From Haloarchaeobius sp. HME9146 (GTDB taxonomy: Archaea; Halobacteriota; Halobacteria; Halobacteriales; Natrialbaceae), in NCBI RefSeq assembly GCF_025399835.1, contig NZ_JAODVR010000001.1, positions 1,612,001-1,676,000 of the forward strand: DNA of 64,000 nt, written 5' to 3'. Made by a program: the position numbers and the translations under genes. Shown piece by piece: positions 1 to 8,675 of this stretch; position 1 is the stretch's first letter, and each line of letters opens with the position of its first letter. The notes beneath the pieces were generated by a model that was given only the letters and a program-made list of their open reading frames with translations, was not told the DNA's origin and did not search any database.

Positions 1-23
1 TGCGGGCCGCGCCCGGACGTTGA
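1..23 (+). CDS. possible C-terminal tail of an upstream gene (partial)
   Basis: One frame entering from the left edge ends in a TGA at 21-23, three bases before the next start codon; the last residues would be RAAPGR. The following gene is a Bax1-type nuclease, whose usual upstream neighbour is the XPB/Rad25 helicase, so this may be that gene's end. Only six codons are visible, so the identity is inferred from context alone. Confidence 0.35.
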
Positions 24-26
24 GCC

Positions 27-1553
27 ATGCTGACCAAGGACCTGCTTCGGGTCTCGCGCGCCGGTGGTGGCTACCAGCCCCGCTTCGTCGGCGACGACGC
101 CGAAGCGGTCGCTGCCCGCGTCCTCGGCGTGTTCCAGGGCCACGTCGGTGAGACCTACGGCGACCTGCAGGACGCGCTGACCGACCTCGAAGGGGAGGAG
201 GCTGATTTCAAGCTCGTCCGGGGGTTCGCGAAGCTGGTCGAGCGCGAGGCCACCGTCGAGACCAGCGCGCCGATTCCGCCGGAGCGCGCGCGTCGAGCCG
301 CCTTCACTGCGGCCGAGGAGGTGGGCGTGGTCACCGACTCGGAGCGGGAGACGGCCATGGCCCAGGCCGCCTCCTCGCTCGGGACGAGCCCCGATGCGGT
401 CGCCGGGTCGCTGTACGCTGACCTCCCGGACGAGCAACTCGTCACGGCGGTCGACGCGCGCTGGACTCCCACAGAGCTGGTGGCCCAGTACAACCTCTCG
501 CTGGCGCAGACGGCGCTGTTCGACGCGACAACGGTCCGGGTTCGGTCGTCCGACCCCAAGGCGCTCATCTCGGCGGTCAAACGGTTGCGCCTGATGTACG
601 AGATCGAGCAGACGCCCGACGGCCGGGAGGTCGTCGTGACCGGCCCGGACAGTCTGTTCCGGAACTCGCGGCGCTACGGGACGCGGTTCGCTCGGCTGTT
701 GCGGACCGTCGCGAAGACCGACGACTGGCGGCTCTCCGCGACCATCGACGACCGCGGCACCGAGCGCCAGCTGGTGCTCTCGGACGACGACCCGGTTCGC
801 GTGCCGGGGAGCGACCCCGTCGCCGAAGTGAGCTACGACAGCGATGTAGAGGCCGATTTCGCTGCCCGGTTCGCGTCGCTCGACCTCGACTGGGACCTCG
901 TCCGGGAGCCGGAACCGCTCGCGACCGGAACGAGGGTGATGATCCCGGACTTCGCGTTCGACTGGGCACCCACTGGCGGGGACACCGGCGACGAGTTCCG
1001 CGTCTACTTCGAGGTGATGGGCTTCTGGACGCCGGAGTACGTCGGGAAGAAGCTCTCCCAGCTGAGCGACCTCGAGGAGGTCGAGATGCTCGTCGCGGTC
1101 GACGAGTCGCTGGGCGTCGGCGAGGCTATCGAGTCCCTCGACCATCGAGCGATTCCCTACTCCGGCGGCCGAATCCGGGTGAAGGACGTCCGCGACGCGC
1201 TCCGGCGGTACGAGGACGAGCTGGTCGCTGCCAGCGCGGCCGCGCTGCCCGACGAGCTCGAACCCGACGAGGACGTGGTGACGCTGGCGTCGCTCGCGGC
1301 GGAACTGGGCGTTAGCGAAGACGTGGTCGAAGACAAGGCGTTCCCGGCACACGAGCGCGTCGGACGGACCCTCATCCGACCCCCGGTGCTGGAGACGGTC
1401 CGCGCGAATCTCACGGCCGGACTGTCCCTGGACGAGGCCGAAGCAGTGCTGGCAGACCACGGCATCGGCGAGACGAGCGCGGTGCTCTCGCGACTCGGGT
1501 ATCGCGTCGAGTGGGAGGGTTTGAGTGGTGGGACCCTCCACAGGACGGACTGA
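27..1553 (+). CDS. bax1: Bax1-type nuclease (DUF790), partner of XPB helicase
   Basis: A 508-residue protein of the DUF790 family, whose archaeal members (Bax1) are structure-specific endonucleases that bind the XPB helicase in nucleotide excision repair. The N-terminal opening (MLTKDLLRVSRAGGGYQPRF) is typical. The likely nuclease core lies near residues 308-342, with PDFAF, then YFEVMGFWTPEYV and a following KK, which fits a PD-(D/E)xK-like acidic/Lys pattern. The C-terminal 100 residues look like a small helix-turn-helix or coiled region. The start lies three bases after a stop in the preceding frame, so it is probably translationally coupled to an upstream gene, expected to be xpb. The family call is firm; the catalytic residues are inferred. 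Confidence 0.88.
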   Translation: MLTKDLLRVSRAGGGYQPRFVGDDAEAVAARVLGVFQGHVGETYGDLQDALTDLEGEEADFKLVRGFAKLVEREATVETSAPIPPERARRAAFTAAEEVGVVTDSERETAMAQAASSLGTSPDAVAGSLYADLPDEQLVTAVDARWTPTELVAQYNLSLAQTALFDATTVRVRSSDPKALISAVKRLRLMYEIEQTPDGREVVVTGPDSLFRNSRRYGTRFARLLRTVAKTDDWRLSATIDDRGTERQLVLSDDDPVRVPGSDPVAEVSYDSDVEADFAARFASLDLDWDLVREPEPLATGTRVMIPDFAFDWAPTGGDTGDEFRVYFEVMGFWTPEYVGKKLSQLSDLEEVEMLVAVDESLGVGEAIESLDHRAIPYSGGRIRVKDVRDALRRYEDELVAASAAALPDELEPDEDVVTLASLAAELGVSEDVVEDKAFPAHERVGRTLIRPPVLETVRANLTAGLSLDEAEAVLADHGIGETSAVLSRLGYRVEWEGLSGGTLHRTD

Positions 1554-1555
1554 AA

Positions 1556-1696
1556 TGTCGGTCCGGTCCGACAGAACGGCAGGTGGGTGGATAGAGCGAA
1601 CAGACGGCACTGCTGTGGTGGTCCCGTGGCGGTGTGCCGTGCAACCGCTGGCCGCCACGGGGCGATGATCAGGTCACGGCGGGCATTGCTGCCCGC
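1556..1696. terminator. convergent intergenic region with two hairpins
   Basis: Two perfect short inverted repeats lie between the convergent bax1 and CBS genes. TGTCGG at 1556-1561 pairs with CCGACA at 1568-1573, directly after the bax1 stop. GCGGGCA at 1679-1685 pairs with TGCCCGC at 1690-1696 around a 4-base loop. A bidirectional terminator role is inferred from position; there is no long T-run. Confidence 0.4.
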
Positions 1697-1709
1697 TCGC
1701 GTTTGAACC

Positions 1710-2135
1710 CTAGTACGGCGGTGACTCCGTCTTGATGACCTCGGAGAGGTCGGTCATCTCCTGGTCGATGAGCACGACGAGGTCGTCGAGCGTGACGAAC
1801 CCGGCGAGTTTCCCGTTCTCGGTGACGGGCATCCGGCGGACGCTGTGCTCTTTCATCTTCGCACAGAGTTCACGGACGCCGGTGTTGGCATCGACGCTGA
1901 CGATGTTCTTCTCCATCACGTCGTTGGCCGTCGTCGTCTTCGGGTCCTTGCCCTCGGCGACGACTTTCACGGCGATGTCCCGGTCCGTGACGATGCCGAT
2001 GGGTTCCTCGTTCTGGTGGATGACGACGGACCCGACCGACTTGTTCGCCATCGTCTTGGCGATGTCGCCGACCGGTGTGTCGGCGGTGGCTGTTACGACG
2101 GCGTCCTTCTGTCGAGCGATGTCTAACGTTGGCAT
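1710..2135 (-). CDS. CBS-domain pair protein
   Basis: A 141-residue protein made almost entirely of two CBS motifs (about residues 8-62 and 72-130), which together form one Bateman module. GIVTDRDIAVKVV in the first repeat and AGFVTLDDLVVLI in the second are the usual strand-helix signatures. Such stand-alone proteins generally bind adenosyl nucleotides (AMP, ATP, SAM) and act as energy or redox sensors; the ligand and target here cannot be read from sequence. It has no fused catalytic or transport domain. It is monocistronic and convergent with bax1. Confidence 0.9.
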   Translation of the reverse strand: MPTLDIARQKDAVVTATADTPVGDIAKTMANKSVGSVVIHQNEEPIGIVTDRDIAVKVVAEGKDPKTTTANDVMEKNIVSVDANTGVRELCAKMKEHSVRRMPVTENGKLAGFVTLDDLVVLIDQEMTDLSEVIKTESPPY

Positions 2136-2148
2136 TGGTGTACTCCCC

Positions 2149-2181
2149 GACGCCGGTCGTCCGGCGTCTGCTCTCTATAGG
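2149..2181 (-). promoter_or_regulatory. inverted repeat and TATA-like element upstream of the CBS gene
   Basis: GACGCCGG at 2149-2156 and CCGGCGTC at 2161-2168 form a perfect 8-bp inverted repeat with a 4-base spacer, 14-33 bases before the CBS start codon. A TATA-like CTATAG lies just upstream at 2175-2180. Position suggests an operator over the transcription start or a hairpin in a short 5' leader; function is inferred. Confidence 0.45.
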
Positions 2182-2273
2182 TCGGAAACGACGATATGTG
2201 TTAGCAAGTAGCAACGTAGCGATGTCTCACGGTGCTGGTGGTGCGATTTCGAATACCTCAGAAAACGAGGGGA

Positions 2274-2783
2274 TTACACGTCGCGCTGTCGGCCCTTGGG
2301 GACCACGGACCGCAGTTCTCCGTAGAGGAAGAGCCCGACGCCGAGCGGTTCGCGCTCCCCCGCGAGTTCGTGGGCAGCGATGACGTAGCCCCAGTCGCCG
2401 TCGTAGTCGAGCTCCTGGTCCTCGCCGTCGGCGAACCGGCGGGCTTCGTCCTCGGTGAGGTCGATGACGTTCTTGGTCGCGAGTTTCCCGAAACGCTGGA
2501 CGGCGTCCGTGGTCGGCTTCCAGTGCTCCTGGCGGGTGCGCAGGAACGTCATGCCGACGCCCTCGACCTCGATGTGGTCGGGCACCTCCCCGGCGAAGGC
2601 CCATATCTTGCCCTTGCCCTTCTCGTAGAACGTGTGGTCCGCGAAGGTCTCCGGTGGGATGCCGAACCGCTCTTCCCACCAGTCGACGACCTCCTCCCGG
2701 GTGGCGCGCCCCTCGACCGCACGCTCGTCTTCGGTTTCCGGGAGGCGGTCGAACCGGTACCCCTTGTTCGTCTCGTCGCTCAT
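2274..2783 (-). CDS. RsmF-type PUA-like RNA-binding protein (stand-alone)
   Basis: A 169-residue protein starting MSDETNKGYRFDRLPE. The C-terminal 90 residues match the layout of the PUA-like domain at the end of RsmF/NSUN methyltransferases: GMTFLRTRQEHWKP, a central VIDLTEDEARRFADGEDQ, GDWGYVIAAHE, PLGVGLFLYGELRSVVPKGR. Its start codon overlaps the stop of the m5C methyltransferase gene (ATGA at 2780-2783), so the two are co-translated. In bacterial RsmF the catalytic and PUA-like domains sit on one chain; here they are two genes. The likely role is substrate binding for the neighbouring enzyme. The domain call rests on motif spacing. Confidence 0.72.
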   Translation of the reverse strand: MSDETNKGYRFDRLPETEDERAVEGRATREEVVDWWEERFGIPPETFADHTFYEKGKGKIWAFAGEVPDHIEVEGVGMTFLRTRQEHWKPTTDAVQRFGKLATKNVIDLTEDEARRFADGEDQELDYDGDWGYVIAAHELAGEREPLGVGLFLYGELRSVVPKGRQRDV

Positions 2784-3688
2784 GCCGTCACCTCCAGTTT
2801 CGCGGTGAAGAACCCGCCCGTGTCGTTGTGATGCGGGTAGACGCGCTTGGCCTTCGCGACCTGTGGGTCGTACTCCTCGCCCTCCCATTCGGTGATGCCG
2901 GGAACGTGGTCGAGCGCGAGGTCGTAGTCCACGACGCGGCAGTCCTCCTCGGCGAGCACGTGGTCGAGCACGGCCTCGTTCTCTTCGGGCGCGAAGGTAC
3001 ACGTCGAGTAGACGACGGTGCCGCCCTCGCGGGTCACCTGCAGGGCGCGCTTCAGGATGCCCTTCTGGATGCCCGCGACCGAGGTGACGTGGCCCATGTT
3101 CCAGTTGTCGAGCGCGTCGGGATTCTTGCGGATGGTCCCCTCACACGAGCAGGGCGCGTCGACGAGCACGCGGTCGAACTCCGTGCCGTCGAACGGTTTC
3201 AGCGAGAAGTTCCTCGCGTCCTGGTTCGTCACGACGACGTTCGTCACGCCCAGGCGCTCGCAGTTGAACCGCAGTGCGGAGAGGCGGCCGAGGTTGTTGT
3301 CGTTCGCGACGAGGGTTCCCTCGTCCTCCATCTCGGCGGCGAGTTGCGTGGTCTTCGACCCCGGGGCGGCGCAGGTGTCGAACACCCGGTCGCCCGGCTG
3401 CGGGTCGAGGACGGTCGGCGGGATGGCCGACACCTCCTCCTGTCCGGTGGTCCAGCCGTGGAACCCCGGCCACGTCGACCCCGGTTTCTCCGTGTCGAGG
3501 GTCAGCACGTGAGGGTGCCAGTCGGCCTGTTCGTATCCGATGCCCGCCTCGTCGAAGGCTCTCGTGACGCGCTCTGTGGTGGTCTTCAGGGTGTTCACCC
3601 GGACCGCCATCGGTAACGGCCGTTCGCACGCGGCCAGGAACGCCTCGAAATCGTCGACGATGTCTCGATACCGTTCGAACGGCTCCAT
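2780..3688 (-). CDS. RNA cytosine-C5 methyltransferase (NOL1/NOP2/Sun family)
   Basis: A 302-residue SAM-dependent RNA m5C methyltransferase. The SAM-binding segment is VFDTCAAPGSKTTQLA. The family's two conserved cysteines are in VDAPCSCEGT (motif IV) and YSTCTFAPEENE (motif VI). The start MEPFERYRD at 3688 is chosen because the long upstream extension of the open frame (to 3946) shows no homology and would run across the divergent promoter. The substrate (rRNA or tRNA) cannot be assigned. It is followed, with a 4-base overlap, by the PUA-like gene that would supply RNA binding. Confidence 0.93.
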   Translation of the reverse strand: MEPFERYRDIVDDFEAFLAACERPLPMAVRVNTLKTTTERVTRAFDEAGIGYEQADWHPHVLTLDTEKPGSTWPGFHGWTTGQEEVSAIPPTVLDPQPGDRVFDTCAAPGSKTTQLAAEMEDEGTLVANDNNLGRLSALRFNCERLGVTNVVVTNQDARNFSLKPFDGTEFDRVLVDAPCSCEGTIRKNPDALDNWNMGHVTSVAGIQKGILKRALQVTREGGTVVYSTCTFAPEENEAVLDHVLAEEDCRVVDYDLALDHVPGITEWEGEEYDPQVAKAKRVYPHHNDTGGFFTAKLEVTA

Positions 3689-3738
3689 GCCGCCGGGTTC
3701 GTGCGAGGGGGGTTTGTCGCTTTCGAAGCGGGGGGTGC

Positions 3739-3747
3739 TTTTTAATC
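3739..3747 (+). promoter_or_regulatory. TATA box of the PAC2 gene
   Basis: The T/A-rich element TTTTTAATC ends 23 bases before the ATG at 3770, the normal spacing for a leaderless haloarchaeal transcript. It sits between the divergent methyltransferase and PAC2 genes. Confidence 0.5.
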
Positions 3748-3769
3748 GCGTCGGCGTCTCCTGTGAACT

Positions 3770-4507
3770 ATGGCACACGTCAAGCGACGGTCGGACATGG
3801 ACCTCGAGGGTGCGTTCCTCATCGAAGGGCTCCCGGGTGTCGGGCTGGTCGGGAAGATCGCCACCGACCACCTCATCGAGACCTTCGACATGGAACTGTA
3901 TGGGACGTGTCACTGCGAAGGGCTCGCCCGAATCGGCATCTACCACGAGGACCAGCGCGAGCTGGAACCACCGGTCCGCATCTACGCGGACGAGGAGACC
4001 GGGCTCGCCGCCCTCCAGAGCGACGTCCCGGTCGACGCGGAGGCCATCAGTGAGTTCTCCGCCTGCATGACGGGCTGGGTCGAGAGCGCAGGCCTGACGC
4101 CCATCTACCTCAGCGGGTTACCCGCGAAGACCGATGGCAAGCCGGCCATCTACGGGGTCGGCACCGCGGGCGGTGTGGCGATGCTGGACGAGACGGACAT
4201 CCCACTCCCGTCAGAGAACGGGGTCGTCAGTGGCCCGACCGGGGCGTTGCTCAACCGGGCGGTCGAGACCGGGCTCGACAGCGTCGGCCTGGTCGTCGAG
4301 TCCGACCCGAAGTTCCCCGACCCGGAAGCCGCACGCGTCCTCATCGAGGACGGCATCTGCAAGCTCACGGGCGTCGACGTCGACATCTCGGAACTGGTCG
4401 AACGGGCCGAGGAGATCCGCGAGCAGAAGGAACGGCTGGCCAGGCGGATGGAGGAAGCGAAAGAGGAGGAGAGTTCGCAGGCACAGCCGCTCCGGATGTA
4501 CCAGTAA
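3770..4507 (+). CDS. PAC2-family protein (proteasome assembly chaperone-like)
   Basis: A 245-residue member of the archaeal PAC2 family. The N-terminal GAFLIEGLPGVGLVGKIA is the family signature; the central part contains PIYLSGLPAKTDGKP and a GPTGALLNRA segment. The C-terminal 45 residues form a charged helix (EEIREQKERLARRMEE) that should be a coiled coil. Eukaryotic PAC2 chaperones 20S proteasome assembly; archaeal relatives are assumed to be similar ATP-independent assembly factors, but direct evidence is limited. It is monocistronic with its own TATA box. Confidence 0.9.
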   Translation: MAHVKRRSDMDLEGAFLIEGLPGVGLVGKIATDHLIETFDMELYGTCHCEGLARIGIYHEDQRELEPPVRIYADEETGLAALQSDVPVDAEAISEFSACMTGWVESAGLTPIYLSGLPAKTDGKPAIYGVGTAGGVAMLDETDIPLPSENGVVSGPTGALLNRAVETGLDSVGLVVESDPKFPDPEAARVLIEDGICKLTGVDVDISELVERAEEIREQKERLARRMEEAKEEESSQAQPLRMYQ

Positions 4508-4534
4508 GCGAGGACGGGCGGGCGGCGCGAGCCG

Positions 4535-5317
4535 TCAGTGCAGCAGGTCGAGCACGTGTTCGGCGTGCTCGACGAACGCCTCGTCGGTCCGGCTGCGGGG
4601 CCGTGCGAGGTCGACGTCGACTATCTCTCGGACGCTGCCGGGTCCCTCGCTGAGGACCACGATGCGGTCTGCGAGTTTCACCGCTTCTTCCACGTCGTGC
4701 GTGACGAACAGGACCGTCTTCTCGGTCTCCGCCCACACCTCCAGCAGTTCGTCGTGGAGCATGTTCCGCGTCTGGGCGTCGACGCTGCCGAACGGTTCGT
4801 CCATCAGCAGTATCTCGGGGTCGACCGCGAGCGCGCGGGCGATGCCGACGCGCTGTTTCATCCCACCCGAGAGCTCTTTGGGGTAGGCGTCCGCGAACTC
4901 CGAGAGGCCGACGAGGTCGAGCATCTCGGCGACGCGCGCCTCGCGCTCGGCCTCGGAGACCGCTTGCTGTTCCAACCCGAACGCGACGTTCTCGGCGACG
5001 GAGCGCCACGGGAACAGCCCGTACTCCTGGAACACCATCCCGCGGTCGGTGCCGGGGCCCTCGACGCGGTCGCCGCCGAGGAACACGCCGCCCGAGGTCG
5101 GGGCTTCCAGCCCCGCGATGATGCGGAAGAGCGTGGTCTTGCCACAGCCGGATGGGCCGACGATGCAGACGAATTCGCCGTCTTCGACCTCGAAGGACAC
5201 GTCGGCGATGGCCTGGACGTCCTGTCGCCCCGTCTCGTAGCGCTTCCCGATGTCGTCGACCGAGACGGTCGCGGTGGTGTCCGATTCGTCGTCCACTGCC
5301 TCGTTCACGCTCGCCAT
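4535..5317 (-). CDS. ABC transporter ATP-binding protein (NitT/TauT family)
   Basis: A 260-residue ATPase of the nitrate/sulfonate/taurine importer class. Walker A is GPSGCGKTT, the signature motif is LSGGMKQR, Walker B is [16 protein letters not shown] and the switch His is in [10 protein letters not shown]. The start at 5317 ([10 protein letters not shown]) is chosen because the ATPase fold begins soon after and it overlaps the permease gene by 13 bases. It is the last gene of a three-gene importer operon. The substrate is not determinable from the ATPase. Confidence 0.95.
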   Translation of the reverse strand: MASVNEAVDDESDTTATVSVDDIGKRYETGRQDVQAIADVSFEVEDGEFVCIVGPSGCGKTTLFRIIAGLEAPTSGGVFLGGDRVEGPGTDRGMVFQEYGLFPWRSVAENVAFGLEQQAVSEAEREARVAEMLDLVGLSEFADAYPKELSGGMKQRVGIARALAVDPEILLMDEPFGSVDAQTRNMLHDELLEVWAETEKTVLFVTHDVEEAVKLADRIVVLSEGPGSVREIVDVDLARPRSRTDEAFVEHAEHVLDLLH

Positions 5318-6180
5318 GCTAACACCTCCTGCTGGACCTTGCGGAAGGCGGCGTCGCTCACCAGGAACACCGCGCTGATGACCAGCATGTACGCCACGCT
5401 CACGTCGAGCGCGAGGTTCTGGGCGGCGATGAGAATCTGCTCGCCGACGCCCGGCGGGCCGACCAACTCGGCGGCCACGACGATCATCCAGCACTGGCCG
5501 ATGCTCGTCCGGATACCCGTGAATATCTCGGGCATGGCGCTCGGCACGACCACCTTCCGAATCATGGTGAGGTCGTCGTTGACGCCGAGGCTCGCAGCGA
5601 CCTCCTTGAGGTCCTGCGGGACCGCCTCGACGCCGCTGTAGGCGTTGTAGAACGTAATCCAGAACGCGCCGATGGCGACGATGAACGTCGCGCCCGTGTG
5701 GCCCGTCCCGAACCAGATGATGGCGAAGGCGATCCACGCCAGCGGCGGGATGGGCCGGAGGATGCGGGTCACGGGCGTCAGCGCGTCGTCGACCAGCGTG
5801 AACCAGCCCATCGCGATGCCGGTCGTGGTCCCCAGCGTCGACCCGATGACCAGCCCTGGCAGGTAGTGCTGGAGGCTCTGGAACAGCCGGACGAACAGCT
5901 TCGGCAGCGACACGTCGCTGCTCGTGAACGGCAACGTGTAGGTCGCGTCCGTGGTGAGCTGCCCGTAGAGCGCACCGCCGACCTCGACCGGCGTCGGGAG
6001 GATGAACGGCTTGAGTGGCATCGCGACGACCTGCCAGAGGACGAGGAACGCGAGCGTCCCGGCGGCACCCGCTCCGAGGCGTCGCGTGTCGATGCGGTCC
6101 CGGAGATCAGCCACCTCACTGGCTGTGCCGTCACGCTCCTCGGTGGTCGTCGTCGATGCGTCGGCGGTTTCGGTGCTCAT
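5305..6180 (-). CDS. ABC transporter permease (NitT/TauT family)
   Basis: A 291-residue inner-membrane permease with about six hydrophobic segments after a 40-residue acidic cytoplasmic N-terminus. The BPD/EAA loop that docks on the ATPase is [31 protein letters not shown]. It overlaps the binding-protein gene upstream by 4 bases (ATGA) and the ATPase gene downstream by 13, so the three are coupled. As usual for this family, a single permease gene implies a homodimer. Confidence 0.94.
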   Translation of the reverse strand: MSTETADASTTTTEERDGTASEVADLRDRIDTRRLGAGAAGTLAFLVLWQVVAMPLKPFILPTPVEVGGALYGQLTTDATYTLPFTSSDVSLPKLFVRLFQSLQHYLPGLVIGSTLGTTTGIAMGWFTLVDDALTPVTRILRPIPPLAWIAFAIIWFGTGHTGATFIVAIGAFWITFYNAYSGVEAVPQDLKEVAASLGVNDDLTMIRKVVVPSAMPEIFTGIRTSIGQCWMIVVAAELVGPPGVGEQILIAAQNLALDVSVAYMLVISAVFLVSDAAFRKVQQEVLAWRA

Positions 6181-7235
6181 TCGTTGGCGACCTCGTCGTA
6201 GAGGGAGTAATCGAAGATGTCCGAGACGCCCAGCTTCTGTTCGGTCTTGCCGAGGCGGCTGGCGTAGTCCGCGAATATCTTCGCGCCACCCTCGATGCGG
6301 TGCGGGTCCGAGATGAAGTTCGCACCCTTGGACTCCATGGCCTGCTGGGCGATGTCGACCGGCAGCACGTCCTTCCCGATGACGCTGGCCGCGTCCTCGG
6401 CCGCCTTGTCGGGGTTCGCGTTGATGAACTCGGTCGCCTTCCGGTGCTGGCGGAGGAAGTCCTTCGCGAGTTCCGGGCGCTCGTTCCGGAGCCGGTCGTG
6501 CATCATCGTGACGGCGGCGGGTTGCCCGGACATGAAGTCGCCCGCCCACGCGATGTTCTGGTAGCCGGCGTCTTTGGACTGGACGATGGTCGGCACCGGT
6601 TCCATGATGCTCGTCCCGTCTACCTTGCCCGCGACGAGCGCCTGGCGGACCGGCCCGGCCCCGCCGAGGGACTTGATGTTCACGTCGCTCTCTGGGTCGA
6701 GCCCGAGTTCGCTGTCGAGCCAGTAGCGCAGCAGGATGTCCGGAACCGACCCCGGCGGGAAGGTGCCGAAGGTGAACTTCCGGCCCTTCTGTACCTCGAA
6801 CTTCGCGAACGCGTCCGCCCCGTGCTCGTCGTAGAGCGCCGCGAACTCGTCGCTGGCCATGATGAGCATCGCTTCCTCGATGTTCGCGCCGGTCACCTTC
6901 GCGAAGCCGGTCTTGTCGACGATGATCATCGCCGGGACGACGCCGAACAGTGCCACGTCGTAGTCGCCCTTCGCGAACGCCTGCACGATGCTGGGGCCGT
7001 CGCTGAACATTTCTGCCTCGACCGGTGCCGACAGGTCGTCGTAGTACCCCTCCTGGTCCATCACGAAGTGCTGCATGTCGGGGTAGATGGGCATGTACGC
7101 GACGTTGAGAGGGTCGTCACCGCCGCTGCCGCCGGTGAGCCCACCGACACAGCCGGCGAGCCCTGCGATGCCGGTGCCTGCTGCCGCCTGTACGAACCGT
7201 CGCCGCGAGAGCTGCGAACCGTCGAAACTACTCAT
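6177..7235 (-). CDS. ABC transporter substrate-binding lipoprotein (SsuA/NMT1-like)
   Basis: A 352-residue exported solute-binding protein. The N-terminus has a Tat motif (SRRRFVQ) and a lipobox (GLAGC, cysteine near residue 28), so it is a Tat-exported lipid-anchored protein on the outer face of the membrane. The mature part resembles NMT1/SsuA-type type-2 periplasmic proteins (NVAYMPIYPD, FAKGDYDVALFGVVPAMI, GPVRQALVAGKVDG). Ligands of this class include nitrate, sulfonates, taurine and pyrimidine precursors; none can be singled out. First gene of the operon. Confidence 0.93.
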   Translation of the reverse strand: MSSFDGSQLSRRRFVQAAAGTGIAGLAGCVGGLTGGSGGDDPLNVAYMPIYPDMQHFVMDQEGYYDDLSAPVEAEMFSDGPSIVQAFAKGDYDVALFGVVPAMIIVDKTGFAKVTGANIEEAMLIMASDEFAALYDEHGADAFAKFEVQKGRKFTFGTFPPGSVPDILLRYWLDSELGLDPESDVNIKSLGGAGPVRQALVAGKVDGTSIMEPVPTIVQSKDAGYQNIAWAGDFMSGQPAAVTMMHDRLRNERPELAKDFLRQHRKATEFINANPDKAAEDAASVIGKDVLPVDIAQQAMESKGANFISDPHRIEGGAKIFADYASRLGKTEQKLGVSDIFDYSLYDEVANE

Positions 7236-7256
7236 TTCCCAGGCGTTGACGGTCCA

Positions 7257-7329
7257 GGCTTAATTCGGCAGAGGCCACGGTAACTACCTCCGAGAGCCAG
7301 TTCGCACGAGTAACCCCGACGTTAGTCGG
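7257..7329 (-). promoter_or_regulatory. promoter region of the ABC importer operon
   Basis: A TTAATT element at 7260-7265 lies about 25-30 bases before the binding-protein start codon and is the likely TATA box. Further upstream CCGAC (7316-7320) and GTCGG (7325-7329) form a small inverted repeat. The rest of the 248-base gap to the aminotransferase gene (7236-7483) shows no convincing gene; a GTTATCC at about 7454 fits the aminotransferase TATA box. Confidence 0.4.
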
Positions 7330-7483
7330 TGCTGTCGGGCGATTTCGGCCCAGCTCGGCCGTCGCGCTCCCAGAGTATGCCTCATAGATAGCAGCGAGTC
7401 TTGCCATCGCCGCCCCATGCGTGAACCATGTGGGAACACGCCTCACATCAAGAGTTATCCGGTCGCCCTGCGCGGTCTATGGT

Positions 7484-8605
7484 ATGACGGAGTTCTCAGA
7501 CCGCATCGAGCAGGTCAGCATCAGTGGTATCCGGAAGGTCTTCGAAGCCGCAGGCGAGGACGCCATCAACCTCGGCCTGGGCCAGCCGGACTTCCCGACG
7601 CCCGAACACGCCAAGGAGGGGGCCATCGCGGCCATCGAGGACGGCAGCGCCGACGCCTACACGTCGAACAAGGGGACGGAGTCGCTCCGCGAGGCCATCA
7701 GTGGCCGCTACGCCGAGGACCGCGGGATGGAGGTCGACCCGGAGGACATCATCGCGACCGCCGGCGGCTCCGAGGCGCTCCACCTCGCCATGGAGGCCCA
7801 CGTCGACCCCGGCCAGGAGGTCATCTTCCCCGACCCCGGCTTCGTCGCCTACGACGCCCTCACCCGCATCGCGTCGGGTGAACCGAAGCCGGTCCCGCTC
7901 CGCGAGGACCTCACCCTCGACCCCGCGACCGTCGAGGAGAACATCACCGACGACACCGCGGCGTTCATCGTGAACAGTCCCGGCAACCCAACCGGCGCGG
8001 TCCAGTCCGAGGAGGACATGCGCGAGTTCGCCCGCATCGCGGACGAGCACGACGTGCTCTGCATCTCCGACGAGGTGTACGAACACATCGTCTTCGAGGG
8101 TGAACACCGCTCGCCCATCGAGTTCGCCGAGTCCGACAACGTCGTCGTCGTCTCCGCGTGTTCCAAGACGTACTCGATGACCGGCTGGCGGCTCGGGTGG
8201 GTCACGGGCTCGACGCGCCGCATCGAGCGCATGCTCCGCGTCCACCAGTACGTGCAGGCGTGCGCCTCGGCTCCGGCGCAGTACGCCGCCGAAGCCGCGC
8301 TCTCGGGCGACCAGACCGTCGTCGAGGAGATGGTCGAGACGTTCGAGGAGCGGCGTGACCTCGTCGTCTCCGGACTCGAGGACATGGGCCTCGAGGTGCC
8401 GACGCCGACCGGCGCGTTCTACGTGATGCCGAAGGTCCCCGAGGGCTGGGTGGACGAGGTCATCGAGCGCGGCGTCGTCGTCGTCCCCGGTGATGCGTTC
8501 GGCGAGCACGGCGCGGGTTACGCTCGTCTCTCGTACGCGACGAGCACCGAGGAACTGGAGGAGGCACTCGACATCATGCGCGAGGCCACGGAAGCGGTTC
8601 GGTAA
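7484..8605 (+). CDS. PLP-dependent class I/II aminotransferase
   Basis: A 373-residue fold-type I aminotransferase of the aspartate-aminotransferase superfamily. Recognisable parts are INLGLGQPDFPTPEH at the N-terminus, NSPGNPTG (substrate and cofactor contact), SDEVYEHIVF, and SACSKTYSMTGWRLGW, whose lysine binds pyridoxal phosphate. A C-terminal ARLSYATS contains the conserved carboxylate-binding arginine. The start at 7484 gives the canonical family N-terminus; the open frame upstream adds 21 unlikely residues. The amino-acid specificity (Asp, aromatic or branched) cannot be assigned. Confidence 0.93.
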   Translation: MTEFSDRIEQVSISGIRKVFEAAGEDAINLGLGQPDFPTPEHAKEGAIAAIEDGSADAYTSNKGTESLREAISGRYAEDRGMEVDPEDIIATAGGSEALHLAMEAHVDPGQEVIFPDPGFVAYDALTRIASGEPKPVPLREDLTLDPATVEENITDDTAAFIVNSPGNPTGAVQSEEDMREFARIADEHDVLCISDEVYEHIVFEGEHRSPIEFAESDNVVVVSACSKTYSMTGWRLGWVTGSTRRIERMLRVHQYVQACASAPAQYAAEAALSGDQTVVEEMVETFEERRDLVVSGLEDMGLEVPTPTGAFYVMPKVPEGWVDEVIERGVVVVPGDAFGEHGAGYARLSYATSTEELEEALDIMREATEAVR

Positions 8606-8675
8606 CGCGAGACACCCCGACCCTACACAGTTAGGGCGCATCGCCTTTGCCGTTCTATCTCCTATAAGGGTACCA

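Noticed and set aside
7228-7446. 72-residue minus-strand open frame before the ABC binding-protein gene
   Set aside because: It overlaps the binding-protein start, shows no domain or hydrophobic pattern, and lies over the promoter; it is most likely a chance frame.
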